Origin: DAOUMU01 sp034409055
GTDB lineage: Bacteria; Chloroflexota; Anaerolineae; 4572-78; J111
NCBI GenBank assembly: GCA_034409055.1
Contig: DAOUMU010000176.1
Span: 1 to 14,997 of the forward strand
DNA length: 14,997 nt
Reading direction: 5' to 3'
In this document: piece by piece, positions 6,256 through 14,824 of the stretch
How positions within the stretch are numbered: position 1 is the stretch's first letter
How the letters are laid out: the number at the start of each line of letters is the position of its first letter
Notes under the pieces: model-generated
Databases searched by the model: none
The model's input: only the letters and a program-made list of their open reading frames with translations
What the model was told of the DNA's origin: nothing
Position numbers and translations under genes: made by a program

Positions 6256-8073
6256 ATGCTAACCATCACTCAATCTAATATCCGGGTAAAAAAATTTTTT
6301 TCAACCGTTATTTTGTCACTGCTGGTCCTATGGCTTAGCAATGACCCTGCCCAATCGCTAACTTACGCCCAAGGACCAACGATACTCCAATGGTCTATTC
6401 AGGAGCTTGAGTTCACGGCCAGCCAGCCTCACCCGTGGTACGATTTTCCGCTGCAAGTCACCTTTACCCACCAACCCACTGGAAACCAATTGACCTTAGA
6501 TGGCTACTGGGATGGGGACAATACCTGGCGGGTCCGCTTTACCCTTCCTCGCTCCGGCACCTGGACCTGGCGATCCACCTCGCCTGATTCCGGTCTCGAT
6601 AATCACAGTGGCAGTTTTCAGGTGGTTGCTCCCCTCTTTCCATTATTCAACACGAATCCCAACTACCACGGCCATCTACAAATCAGTGACAATGGTCGTT
6701 ACTTTACGTACGCCGATGGCACGCCCTTCTTCTGGCTGGGTGATACCAACTGGCATCTAAATACCTTGCAATGCGGCCTGGAAGAAGGCTCGCACGGTCA
6801 GCCATTCTATGTCTACTTACAGGACCGGAAGGCCAAAAACTTCACTGTCATCCAAACCCAATACTTCAGTCGCAGCCATCAGAATGAAGGCGGTTATGCT
6901 TTTCCTGATAACATCGATAACAATGGTAATATCGCCAACCTGAACCCCTTATTCTTTCAAGCGTTGGACACGCGTCTCCAGGCGGTATGGGAGGCCGGGT
7001 TTGTCATTGCCGCCCATCCCTATTGGCTTTCTAAGCTGAACATCTCCTTGACCGATGGCCAACGTATTTCTCGCTATCTCCTGGCCCGCTACAGTGCCTA
7101 CAACCTGGTGTGGAGCCTTTCCGGTGAATACGCCTTCAGCTACCTCCCTGATGGTAACGGCTGGAGCAGGAATGACTGGGACAGCCTCGGTCATTTCGTT
7201 CAAGCGCACAACCCCTACAACCATCCCATTAGCGTTCACCCCTCGAACCGCACCGAAGTGGCTCAATCCTCCAGCGGTGAATTTCACCAGGAAGCCTGGC
7301 TCGATCATAACTGGATCCAAACCGGCCAGGCCAAACAGAAAAACCTCAGCAACATCCCCCTACGCTTAAAGCAAGACTACAGTAAAGCCCCCACCAAACC
7401 GGTCATTCACTCTGAAGGCTGGTATGAAAACGTCCCGGAAGACTGGACCAGCACCGGCACCAAAAGCACCCCCAACCAGGTCCGCTGGGAAGCCTGGGCC
7501 AGTTTTCTCAATGGTGGCGCCGGTCACACCTATGGCGCCGCTGGTCTGTGGCCCTTCTACAATCCCGAGATGCAAGGCGACACACCCCCTTCCGACTGGA
7601 TGGACGTGAACGACACCTGGTATCGGGCCATCGACTTACCTGGCGGCAATTCCCTGCAGCACCTGCACCAGTTCTTCACCGCCATTAATTGGTACGAATT
7701 GGAACCCCACCGAAATTGGCTTAAGGTCAACGGCCAATCTCCCGGTTATGACTATCAGAACAGTCGCCAGGACCCTCACCTGGCAGCCACACCGAACAAG
7801 GACAAGTTCGTGGTTTACATTCCTGAAGGTAACGCCGGTAAGACCATCACCGTCACTAATCTGGACTCCGAGCGGGACTATAACGCCCGCTGGTTTAACC
7901 CCAGAGATGGTTCATGGTTAACGACCAACATCACCAATCTTGTCAAGACGGCAAATGGCCGGTGGACGGTTCCGGCCAGACCGTCACCGGCAAACCAGGA
8001 CTGGGTCCTCTATCTCTTTGAAGAACCGCCTATTTACCTGCCGCTCATAATGAAGAACAGCGTAACGCGGTGA
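6256..8073 (+). CDS. Secreted DUF5060/DUF4038 glycosidase-like protein (apiosidase/GH140-related)
   Basis: This is a 605-residue exported protein likely to degrade plant or other polysaccharide. A signal peptide (FFSTVILSLLVLWL core) ends near TYA38. DUF5060 (about 45-125) has the typical DGYWDGDNTWRVRFTLPRSG stretch. The TIM-barrel-like DUF4038 domain follows (about 145-480): GTPFFWLGDTNWHL, then VWSLSGEY with Glu291, and PVIHSEGWYE with Glu387. These acidic residues sit where such enzymes carry catalytic carboxylates; I infer that role from family pattern only. Residues 505-590 resemble the C-terminal collagen-binding-like domain often attached to DUF4038. The protein ends with IYLPLIMKN, a tail frequent on secreted Chloroflexota proteins. 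ATG 6256 is chosen because AAGGAG (6244-6249) precedes it by 6 nt and it places the signal peptide well; an upstream ATG at 6220 would add 12 residues. GH140 apiosidases are the nearest characterised relatives, but the substrate is not proven. Confidence 0.85.
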   Translation: MLTITQSNIRVKKFFSTVILSLLVLWLSNDPAQSLTYAQGPTILQWSIQELEFTASQPHPWYDFPLQVTFTHQPTGNQLTLDGYWDGDNTWRVRFTLPRSGTWTWRSTSPDSGLDNHSGSFQVVAPLFPLFNTNPNYHGHLQISDNGRYFTYADGTPFFWLGDTNWHLNTLQCGLEEGSHGQPFYVYLQDRKAKNFTVIQTQYFSRSHQNEGGYAFPDNIDNNGNIANLNPLFFQALDTRLQAVWEAGFVIAAHPYWLSKLNISLTDGQRISRYLLARYSAYNLVWSLSGEYAFSYLPDGNGWSRNDWDSLGHFVQAHNPYNHPISVHPSNRTEVAQSSSGEFHQEAWLDHNWIQTGQAKQKNLSNIPLRLKQDYSKAPTKPVIHSEGWYENVPEDWTSTGTKSTPNQVRWEAWASFLNGGAGHTYGAAGLWPFYNPEMQGDTPPSDWMDVNDTWYRAIDLPGGNSLQHLHQFFTAINWYELEPHRNWLKVNGQSPGYDYQNSRQDPHLAATPNKDKFVVYIPEGNAGKTITVTNLDSERDYNARWFNPRDGSWLTTNITNLVKTANGRWTVPARPSPANQDWVLYLFEEPPIYLPLIMKNSVTR

Positions 8074-8437
8074 AACCGCAACAAACTGAAACAGCGCAAA
8101 TAGTGTGGGGTAACCCTGTAACTGCTCAGAGATAGCATCCTGAGTAGGTCAAAGCGAAGCAGAGGCCATATCGAAGGGTGCGGTTTGGGCGACGATTCGA
8201 GGTAAACTGCGGGTATTGACTGATTGATAGTGACTGTTTTATAATGGTTTAAGGTAGGTTTAAGTGTTTTCCAGGTATAGTAGATTTGGGCGGCACAAGC
8301 ACAGGCGTTAGCTTGCTCACAAGTCCGTTCGACATAAGCAAGGAAACAATGACCTTATGTAGAAGTAATTATCCAGTTATTTTCGTCAGACTCTACAGTT
8401 ACTCTCCTCGTGTAGTAGTACCTTGAAAGATTTGTAA
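8074..8437. other. Intergenic region and leader upstream of the STAND gene
   Basis: No gene is visible in these 364 nt. The left half shows only weak hairpins (CTCAG 8125-8129 with CTGAG 8140-8144) and no clear terminator for the DUF4038 gene. The right half holds the promoter at 8216-8245 and then about 186 nt of untranslated leader. The leader contains a 7-bp inverted repeat, ACATAAG (8332-8338) with CTTATGT (8354-8360). No known riboswitch fold is recognisable. Confidence 0.5.
8216..8245 (+). promoter_or_regulatory. Strong sigma70-type promoter of the STAND gene
   Basis: TTGACT (8216-8221), 18 nt, then a perfect TATAAT (8240-8245). It is the best promoter match in the window and points at the large STAND ORF. 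The expected transcript starts near 8252, leaving a leader of about 186 nt before the ATG at 8438. Confidence 0.65.
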
Positions 8438-11400
8438 ATGACAACTAAACCCGGTGAAGGTGAACGACGTGCTGCTGGCGGATATCGACCACAATATCTT
8501 GTAAGCGCATCCCTAATTCTCAAAGCTCTTGAGCAGGGAGACTTAGAATGGATACGTGTTGCAGACCCCACCGCAGGTCGTGTAGACGATATCCAGATTG
8601 CAACGACTGGGCGTATTGATGCTTACCAAGTGAAGTGGGCACAATCCGGTGGTACAGTGACCCTTCGGAATTTGACTCACTCTACAGATAAAGAACCAGC
8701 TCTGTTCAACCAACTATCACAGGGGTGGACGGAACTAAAGCAGAAATATCCTAATCATCGTGTCGTTGTTCATCTCACCACCAATCGTATTCCTGCCTAT
8801 ACATCATCTGGAATGCCAGAAGCAGAAAACGAGCCAAATCCCTACACTGTTTCAGCTTTTATTGAACAATCGTGGTTACCTACACAAAAAGGCACCTTTG
8901 TTGCAAAAGATATTTGGGATCCTGTATGGAAATCATTGCAAGAAGTTACCAAATTATCTGACAGAGAATTTGCCGCTTTTGTTCAAGACTGTAGACTGGA
9001 CTTCCATACACAACTACCTAACGAAACAACTGATATAATTGCCATTCATAATCTTCTTTTTGCTACAATAGCTAGCCCAGAGTGTATCGTCCAATTAGAC
9101 TGCGATGAATTGCTTTCTCGTTTGGGGTGGGCGCAACGTTATCGCTTTCGCAGTCTGCATAAATTTCCAGAACCTCAATTCTTGTATCGTCCTATTAAAC
9201 ATACAGTAAAGACCCTACACGAAAAATTGAAAATTATTTCTGGTGGATATATTGGGGTATTCGGGCCACCCGGCTCAGGTAAATCAACATTTCTTACGCA
9301 AACATTACGAACGCTACCGATACGCCTAATCCGTTATTATGCTTATGTGCCCGATGCACAGGACCCATCTGTATTGCGGGGCGAGTCAACTAATTTTTTC
9401 CACGATGTGACATTGAAATTACAACGGATAGGTATTGGCAATCACAGACGGCCAGATCCTACTGACCGAGTTACCTTAATCAAGCTTTTTCACGAACAAC
9501 TTCAATTATTGGGGCAAGATTATGAGACATCAGGGACACGAACAGTCATCTTGGTCGATGGTCTCGATCACATATCACGCGAGCAGCACCCCCAACGTTC
9601 CTTGTTAACTGATCTTCCATTACCTCGTGAAATTCCAACGGGTGTCTACATCACTGTAGGTAGTCAAACGAAAGAGCTTCCGGATTTACCTGCTCCTATA
9701 CAGCAAGTTCTTTCCAAAGATGATAGAACCATCTTAATGGAAAGATTAGCCCCTGCAGATGTTCAGGCAATTATCAAAACCACACTTCCTGTTTTAGAAC
9801 AAGAACACTGTCAGCAGATTTATCAACTTTCTGACGGACATCCTCTCGCTCTCATTTATCTCTTGAAATCTCTAATTCAAGCAGAGTCGCCAACAGAATA
9901 CAACACTATCATCGAAAACTCGCTCCCATATACGGGCGACATTGAGGAGCAATATTTTGCACACTGGCGCAAGATAGAAGATGACTTTGAGCTTTCCCAG
10001 TTGCTCGGCTTGCTTGCACGAATACGTGGCCCGATTCCAATGAACTGGGTAGCACAGTGGGCGGAGCGACCATTGTTACAGCAGTTGAAACATCTCTTTA
10101 TGCAGTATTTCTCAAGCGACAGTCAAGGACGTTGGGAATTCTTCCACAATAGTTTTCGCATCTTTCTAGAAACTAAAACGGCGGACCCGCTGCCCGGTCA
10201 AACAGTTGAACAGGTGAATCAACAATATCACCTCAAACTTGCACAGTATTACCAAGGCTCCGATCCTCCTTGGCAATGGGAAACACTATATCATTATTAT
10301 CAAGCAGGTGACTTCAAACGAGTTGTCGATATTGCACAATATAGCTGGTTCAGAACGCAGGTTGAGTCACTTCGACCGATAGATGCCATTGGAACTGATG
10401 TTAGATTAGCAATCAAAGCAGCAGGCGAATTGGTCGATGCAGTAGCACTGATGCGGCACACACTTGTAGGTGCATCTCTGCAACAGCGCGCCAAGGCATT
10501 GGAAGACACATCACTTCCTCACCTTTTGATTGATGCAGGCGAACCTCATTTAGCTGCAGATTATGCCCGAGATGGGGCTAGATTACGCATAAATGAAAAG
10601 CAGGCTCTTTGGCTGAGTGTCCACTTGTACAACGCTGGACTAGAGCAAGATGCTCGCCGCATATTTGAACTTGCCGAACCACTCGAATATTTGTCAGGTC
10701 GGCCCATTCCAGATGACCATACACGTCCCCAAAATCTGGAGGATTGGCTTTCTGCATGGGTGGAAAGTGCAAGTTTATTGCGTCCCTCCGCCGAATTAGT
10801 TGAAACAGTGAGACGTATTCAAATAGAGCCATCACACTATGATAAAGATAATGATATACAGCAGGTAAGCCTTGATTCACAAAACTGGTTGCTTTATCAG
10901 GGGGCATTAGCTTGTTGCGAACGCGATGACTGGGAGGGGTGGCAGATATTTTTTGAGGCCTTGGATGAACAAAGAGATCATTCAGTCCGCTATTTCACCT
11001 TATTGCGGTCAATAGTGTATTTGCACAATATAAATCAAACTGAACAAGCCCGACAATTATTTCAAACTTTAGTGGCTATGGAGCCTCCTAAATCACTTGG
11101 AACCGGACGGTATGGGATAGCAAATTGCCTGTCTGTGGCTGAATTAGCATTGTTTCTCAACATAGATAACGCCAAAGCCATTGCCCAAGAATGGCTTGAC
11201 AAAATAGAGCCAATTCCGTTAGCTGACCGAGAAATATCCAGAGAGAACACGCCGAGACTATATGACTTGCAGTTTCGGTATGCGCGAACCAGATTTATCA
11301 TAAATAAATCTCTTAAGCCCAGTCAATTATTACAAGAGGCTGAGAACGTGACCACCTTTGGCCTATATGAGGAGGATGAAACTAAACAAGCAAGACGACA

Positions 11401-14400
11401 ACTCAATTCAGTTGTAATTCACCTGGCAAAACTATGGGCAGGGGGGCACTTAGGCTATCAACAAGAACCTCTTGTCTTTCTCCGGGAAACGAAATGGATT
11501 CTTGACCTAATCGAGTCAGGTTGGTCACCTCAATCCGCCAATTTCCGTCTTGAGGTATCAGGGGCGGAAGCAGATATTGCAAAATATATCATTACCTGTT
11601 CGGTTGAACACGGACAGGAGACACTAACCGCTATCAAAAAAGAATTCGACTTACGTTGGACGAACCGTCCAGATGACTGGTGGGTGGGAACACAAAGAGA
11701 AATTATTCTCGTTTTTGTAGATCAAGGGGTAGAGCAAACGTGGGTTAAAAGTCATCTTGAACGCATCGAGGCAGGCATGTTACGCGACTTAGATTTATAC
11801 AGTCGTGTTGAACAATGTGAGGAACAGGCAAAAGCATGGTTAAGGATAGGAGAGAAGGAATTAGCATTATCAATGCTTCGTCAATTAGTACAGAGTGCCA
11901 GAGGAATTTATCATGACGAGGATTACCAATTAGCACAATGGGCGACTTGGTTACGTAAAACAAACTCTCTTGAACCATCAGCATCGTATGAGAGAATTCG
12001 TTTATTTCTTAGGCAAGTTGCCAGTAATGAAGAAAGTGTTACTGGCGTAGGTGGTGCGCTACAGATAGTCCTTCAAGCTGTTTTCGATCTGAGTCCTCAT
12101 AAATCCATTCAGTTGTATAAGCGATTATTAGAGCGAAAAACCATTACACATAAGGAAGGGATTACCAAGCTACTCATCGCTGCTTTAGATGCGCAAGCCC
12201 CACCCATTCGGGAGGTATATTGGATAACATTAGAGCTAGTTCTTCCCCTTGTACGCATTGCCTCTCCTGTGTTGATAGCACAACTAATCGTGCAGGCAGA
12301 CGCTATATCGGGGCAGTCATCAGCTATCGAAATGTCTCAACACATCGTCAATCGAATCAGGATAGACTGTTTATCTGATCAAAGAGCGAACTGGTTTGAG
12401 GGTGTTTGTGATGGATTGAATTCAATTGGTATCAGTCCATCACAAGTTGGAATACAACCAGCGGAATTGGAAAAACCCGATTACGAGAGTAGTGGTAGTA
12501 GTTTAGATCGTAACCTGTACTTGAAAACAGGCGAACAACTAAGTCTGCAAGTTGTTCTGGAGATGATTCATTCGGTTGAGGATTTGCGCCAATACCTGGA
12601 TGATGAGGACAGAAAACAGAGTGATTACTTTGAGTGGCATCGCGTTGGACAAGACCTTATCGGCAGAACTTCCTCAATCGAACAGCTTTGGGAAATTTGC
12701 GATCTTATCGACAGCCGTGTAGATAAGCTATCACGAGAAACATATTTGGTGAAGGTGTTTACGAGCCTAAGTAAACGATTTTACGAATTAGGTCATACTA
12801 GACATGCAAAACGAGCTATTAAAAACGCAATGACTCTTACAAAACCTTCTGGTTGGGCTGCTAATTGGGACGGGGGTGCAAAATATGAAGTTATGCGCCA
12901 AATGCTCGTAGTTTTTGGAGAAGATGTTAGAGAAAAACTGGTAAGGTTGTATGCACAAGATTTGAGCGAACGATTTCGTGATCCAGAACAAGTACTAATA
13001 TACGGAAAAGATGCCGCTGAAATACTGTTTACGGACATTCCCTACACAAGAATATGGCCTGATATTGAAGCCTATTTGGATGAGCTTTTTGCGGGTACAA
13101 TGGTGCAACCTCAACTTGAATTGGAAACTGTATTAGATGCCCCATTAAAACGAACTATGCCCGACACTCCAGACAATTGTCTAGCTGAACTTTTGATGCT
13201 GTATCTTGATTTTCCTGCCTATCCTGTTTCCGATAGGGCGATACGAGTATGTGCGGAGGCTCTTTTGGAGGGCAACAGAGCGATAGAAGCTGCTCTAAAA
13301 GAGACTTTGGGTAAACATGATCAAATTGTTAAACAAGGTTTAATGGTATTGGAAGCTGCCAGCTTACAAAAACCGCAGGCAATTTTATCCTTCCGCGAAC
13401 AGCTTCAGACGTTACAAAAATCACCAAACTTCATTATTCGCACAACCGCAACTACCATTAATAACAATCTTTCGGGGCAATTATTACCTCCACCAAGGAT
13501 TGAGTGCAGTAATCCTGTTATCTACTCAATTCATCTGCCAGATATTGCACTTCACAAAACTGACCAAGCTGTAAGAAAAGATGCAAATCCTGTTCTGTTG
13601 GGTGATCCAGCTTTGGTTCTCCAACCTCTAGACATTGAAGCTCGTGCATTGGCGAAAATAGCTGGTGTTTCAGATACCAATGTTCTTTATCGTGCAGCAC
13701 AAAAATTCCATGAATTGCAACCTCATCGGACGTGGTTATTCAACAATTCTCAGCTAGAACCCGACGAACTATCGCGATTTCTTGACAAAGTAGACCTGCG
13801 TTTTTCACATAACAAACCCAAAATTTCACCTCTAAGAAACGCAATTGCGCATGTGGCAGCAGAGTTGTACGATGCTGGATACGTACCAGAGTCAGATGGG
13901 GCATTGTTAGCCTCGATATTCAGAGATCACGATCCAAATTTTTATCTCCATCACGGAAGTCTGCGGCCTGATTACATCCAAAGGATAGGTGGGCTTGACT
14001 ACAGCCATGAACGTTATGTCGAAATTCCAAAAGACTGGCTTGATACACCAGAAATGTCGCTATCACTTTTGAGTAGACGATCATCTGATGGACGTATCAT
14101 TCTCGGTGAATGGACTCGGCTGAAGCGTCTTGAGGAAGAGTGGCCAATGGAAGAGCGTATGTCTCTGATGCGCGAAACTAACTCTTATGAAATTTGGGAC
14201 AAAATCGATCCAGAGACAGAAGAGACACCGTTTGCATGGGTAAGAGGAGCTCACATCACTGACTATTGGGAGCTTACTGATTTCCCCACAACTGAGTTGG
14301 TAATTGCTCACAATGGCTACACATTCCAAACACAAGGAGCATATTGGTTAGGATTTAACCCTCGCATTGGTTTTGAAATAGGTTGGCAACCATCAGAGTC

Positions 14401-14668
14401 AGGTTGGTTCCGCTGGATAAATCAACAAAATCACATTGTCGTAGAAAGTGTATGGTGGCAAGATGGAGCGTTCGATTTGTTTAGTCACTATGATCACGTT
14501 GAAGTAGGCAATGGCTGGCTCGTTCTGATTACAGAGGAAGGGTATCAAGAAATTCGCTCACGGTTTAATACTATTGCTCGTGGTGGTGTAATTAAACGCA
14601 GTTTGGGGTGGTTAGGAACAGTTGGTCGGGGGAGTGCTGTTTCCCAAATAGATACTCGAGCGGCTTGA
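8438..14668 (+). CDS. Giant nuclease-STAND NTPase, candidate antiphage (Avs-like) protein
   Basis: This 2076-residue protein probably senses an invader and, through ATP-driven assembly, activates a nuclease. Residues 1-200 look like a DUF4297/Cap4-type PD-(D/E)XK nuclease: GGYRPQY (14-20), Asp50-Asp51 and Gln64-Val-Lys66. The STAND NTPase follows: Walker A GPPGSGKST (276-284), Walker B VILVDGLDH (370-378, Asp374), a sensor-like strand YITVGSQ (404-410), and the GHPLAL hinge motif (467-472). Residues about 560-1690 are helical with TPR-like units, for example at 726-748, 856-884, 1131-1156 and 1442-1470; this is the usual sensor part. The C-terminus carries LRNAIAH (1799-1805), a HEPN-like motif, and a Trp-rich segment (1934-2027). 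ATG 8438 is the earliest possible start because an in-frame TAA directly precedes it; the ribosome binding site is weak. Base composition is AT-richer than in the left-hand genes. No partner gene is visible. The STAND call is secure; the antiphage role is inferred from architecture. Confidence 0.85.
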   Translation: MTTKPGEGERRAAGGYRPQYLVSASLILKALEQGDLEWIRVADPTAGRVDDIQIATTGRIDAYQVKWAQSGGTVTLRNLTHSTDKEPALFNQLSQGWTELKQKYPNHRVVVHLTTNRIPAYTSSGMPEAENEPNPYTVSAFIEQSWLPTQKGTFVAKDIWDPVWKSLQEVTKLSDREFAAFVQDCRLDFHTQLPNETTDIIAIHNLLFATIASPECIVQLDCDELLSRLGWAQRYRFRSLHKFPEPQFLYRPIKHTVKTLHEKLKIISGGYIGVFGPPGSGKSTFLTQTLRTLPIRLIRYYAYVPDAQDPSVLRGESTNFFHDVTLKLQRIGIGNHRRPDPTDRVTLIKLFHEQLQLLGQDYETSGTRTVILVDGLDHISREQHPQRSLLTDLPLPREIPTGVYITVGSQTKELPDLPAPIQQVLSKDDRTILMERLAPADVQAIIKTTLPVLEQEHCQQIYQLSDGHPLALIYLLKSLIQAESPTEYNTIIENSLPYTGDIEEQYFAHWRKIEDDFELSQLLGLLARIRGPIPMNWVAQWAERPLLQQLKHLFMQYFSSDSQGRWEFFHNSFRIFLETKTADPLPGQTVEQVNQQYHLKLAQYYQGSDPPWQWETLYHYYQAGDFKRVVDIAQYSWFRTQVESLRPIDAIGTDVRLAIKAAGELVDAVALMRHTLVGASLQQRAKALEDTSLPHLLIDAGEPHLAADYARDGARLRINEKQALWLSVHLYNAGLEQDARRIFELAEPLEYLSGRPIPDDHTRPQNLEDWLSAWVESASLLRPSAELVETVRRIQIEPSHYDKDNDIQQVSLDSQNWLLYQGALACCERDDWEGWQIFFEALDEQRDHSVRYFTLLRSIVYLHNINQTEQARQLFQTLVAMEPPKSLGTGRYGIANCLSVAELALFLNIDNAKAIAQEWLDKIEPIPLADREISRENTPRLYDLQFRYARTRFIINKSLKPSQLLQEAENVTTFGLYEEDETKQARRQLNSVVIHLAKLWAGGHLGYQQEPLVFLRETKWILDLIESGWSPQSANFRLEVSGAEADIAKYIITCSVEHGQETLTAIKKEFDLRWTNRPDDWWVGTQREIILVFVDQGVEQTWVKSHLERIEAGMLRDLDLYSRVEQCEEQAKAWLRIGEKELALSMLRQLVQSARGIYHDEDYQLAQWATWLRKTNSLEPSASYERIRLFLRQVASNEESVTGVGGALQIVLQAVFDLSPHKSIQLYKRLLERKTITHKEGITKLLIAALDAQAPPIREVYWITLELVLPLVRIASPVLIAQLIVQADAISGQSSAIEMSQHIVNRIRIDCLSDQRANWFEGVCDGLNSIGISPSQVGIQPAELEKPDYESSGSSLDRNLYLKTGEQLSLQVVLEMIHSVEDLRQYLDDEDRKQSDYFEWHRVGQDLIGRTSSIEQLWEICDLIDSRVDKLSRETYLVKVFTSLSKRFYELGHTRHAKRAIKNAMTLTKPSGWAANWDGGAKYEVMRQMLVVFGEDVREKLVRLYAQDLSERFRDPEQVLIYGKDAAEILFTDIPYTRIWPDIEAYLDELFAGTMVQPQLELETVLDAPLKRTMPDTPDNCLAELLMLYLDFPAYPVSDRAIRVCAEALLEGNRAIEAALKETLGKHDQIVKQGLMVLEAASLQKPQAILSFREQLQTLQKSPNFIIRTTATTINNNLSGQLLPPPRIECSNPVIYSIHLPDIALHKTDQAVRKDANPVLLGDPALVLQPLDIEARALAKIAGVSDTNVLYRAAQKFHELQPHRTWLFNNSQLEPDELSRFLDKVDLRFSHNKPKISPLRNAIAHVAAELYDAGYVPESDGALLASIFRDHDPNFYLHHGSLRPDYIQRIGGLDYSHERYVEIPKDWLDTPEMSLSLLSRRSSDGRIILGEWTRLKRLEEEWPMEERMSLMRETNSYEIWDKIDPETEETPFAWVRGAHITDYWELTDFPTTELVIAHNGYTFQTQGAYWLGFNPRIGFEIGWQPSESGWFRWINQQNHIVVESVWWQDGAFDLFSHYDHVEVGNGWLVLITEEGYQEIRSRFNTIARGGVIKRSLGWLGTVGRGSAVSQIDTRAA

Positions 14669-14676
14669 GGGGAAAC
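14639..14676 (+). repeat. Stem-loop straddling the STAND stop codon
   Basis: GTTTCCC (14639-14645) is complementary to GGGAAAC (14670-14676). Inside, CTCGAG (14655-14660) pairs with CTTGAG (14664-14669, one G-U) around a CGG loop, leaving a 9-nt bulge on the 5' side. The stop codon (14666-14668) is within the structure. No T-run follows, so it is a poor intrinsic terminator. It competes with the GAAA-capped hairpin described for the adjoining structured region, so at most one of the two forms at a time. Confidence 0.45.
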
Positions 14677-14808
14677 TCTCACGGGTCGGTACGCCACGAG
14701 GCGCGAAGTAGCAATGGTAAAAGCTCACCCTCAACCATAGGAGAGTGAACCTGACCAGGCAGGCGGAAGGCCAGAGCAACCGACCGTCTGAAGCCCTGGG
14801 AACAAGGT

Positions 14809-14824
14809 CCGAGCCTCCGAGCCT
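14809..14824 (+). repeat. Tandem 8-mer CCGAGCCT x2
   Basis: Two exact adjacent copies (14809-14816 and 14817-14824) lie inside the structured GC-rich region. They give alternative partners for the downstream GGCCGAGGTTGAG segment (14840-14852), so they probably matter, if at all, as alternative base-pairing strands. Confidence 0.6.

Noticed and set aside
8108..8144. Possible terminator after the DUF4038 gene
   Set aside because: Only 3-5 bp stems (GGG-TAA-CCC, CTCAG/CTGAG) and no T-run, so too weak to call.
8760..9038. 92-codon plus-strand frame inside the STAND gene
   Set aside because: It overlaps the nuclease region in another frame and has no independent support.
14658..14692. A complete group II intron domain V
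   Set aside because: Only the GAAA-capped upper helix and the ACG bulge fit; the lower strand GAGCGGCT pairs poorly with GGTCGGTAC, so only a domain-V-like call is justified.
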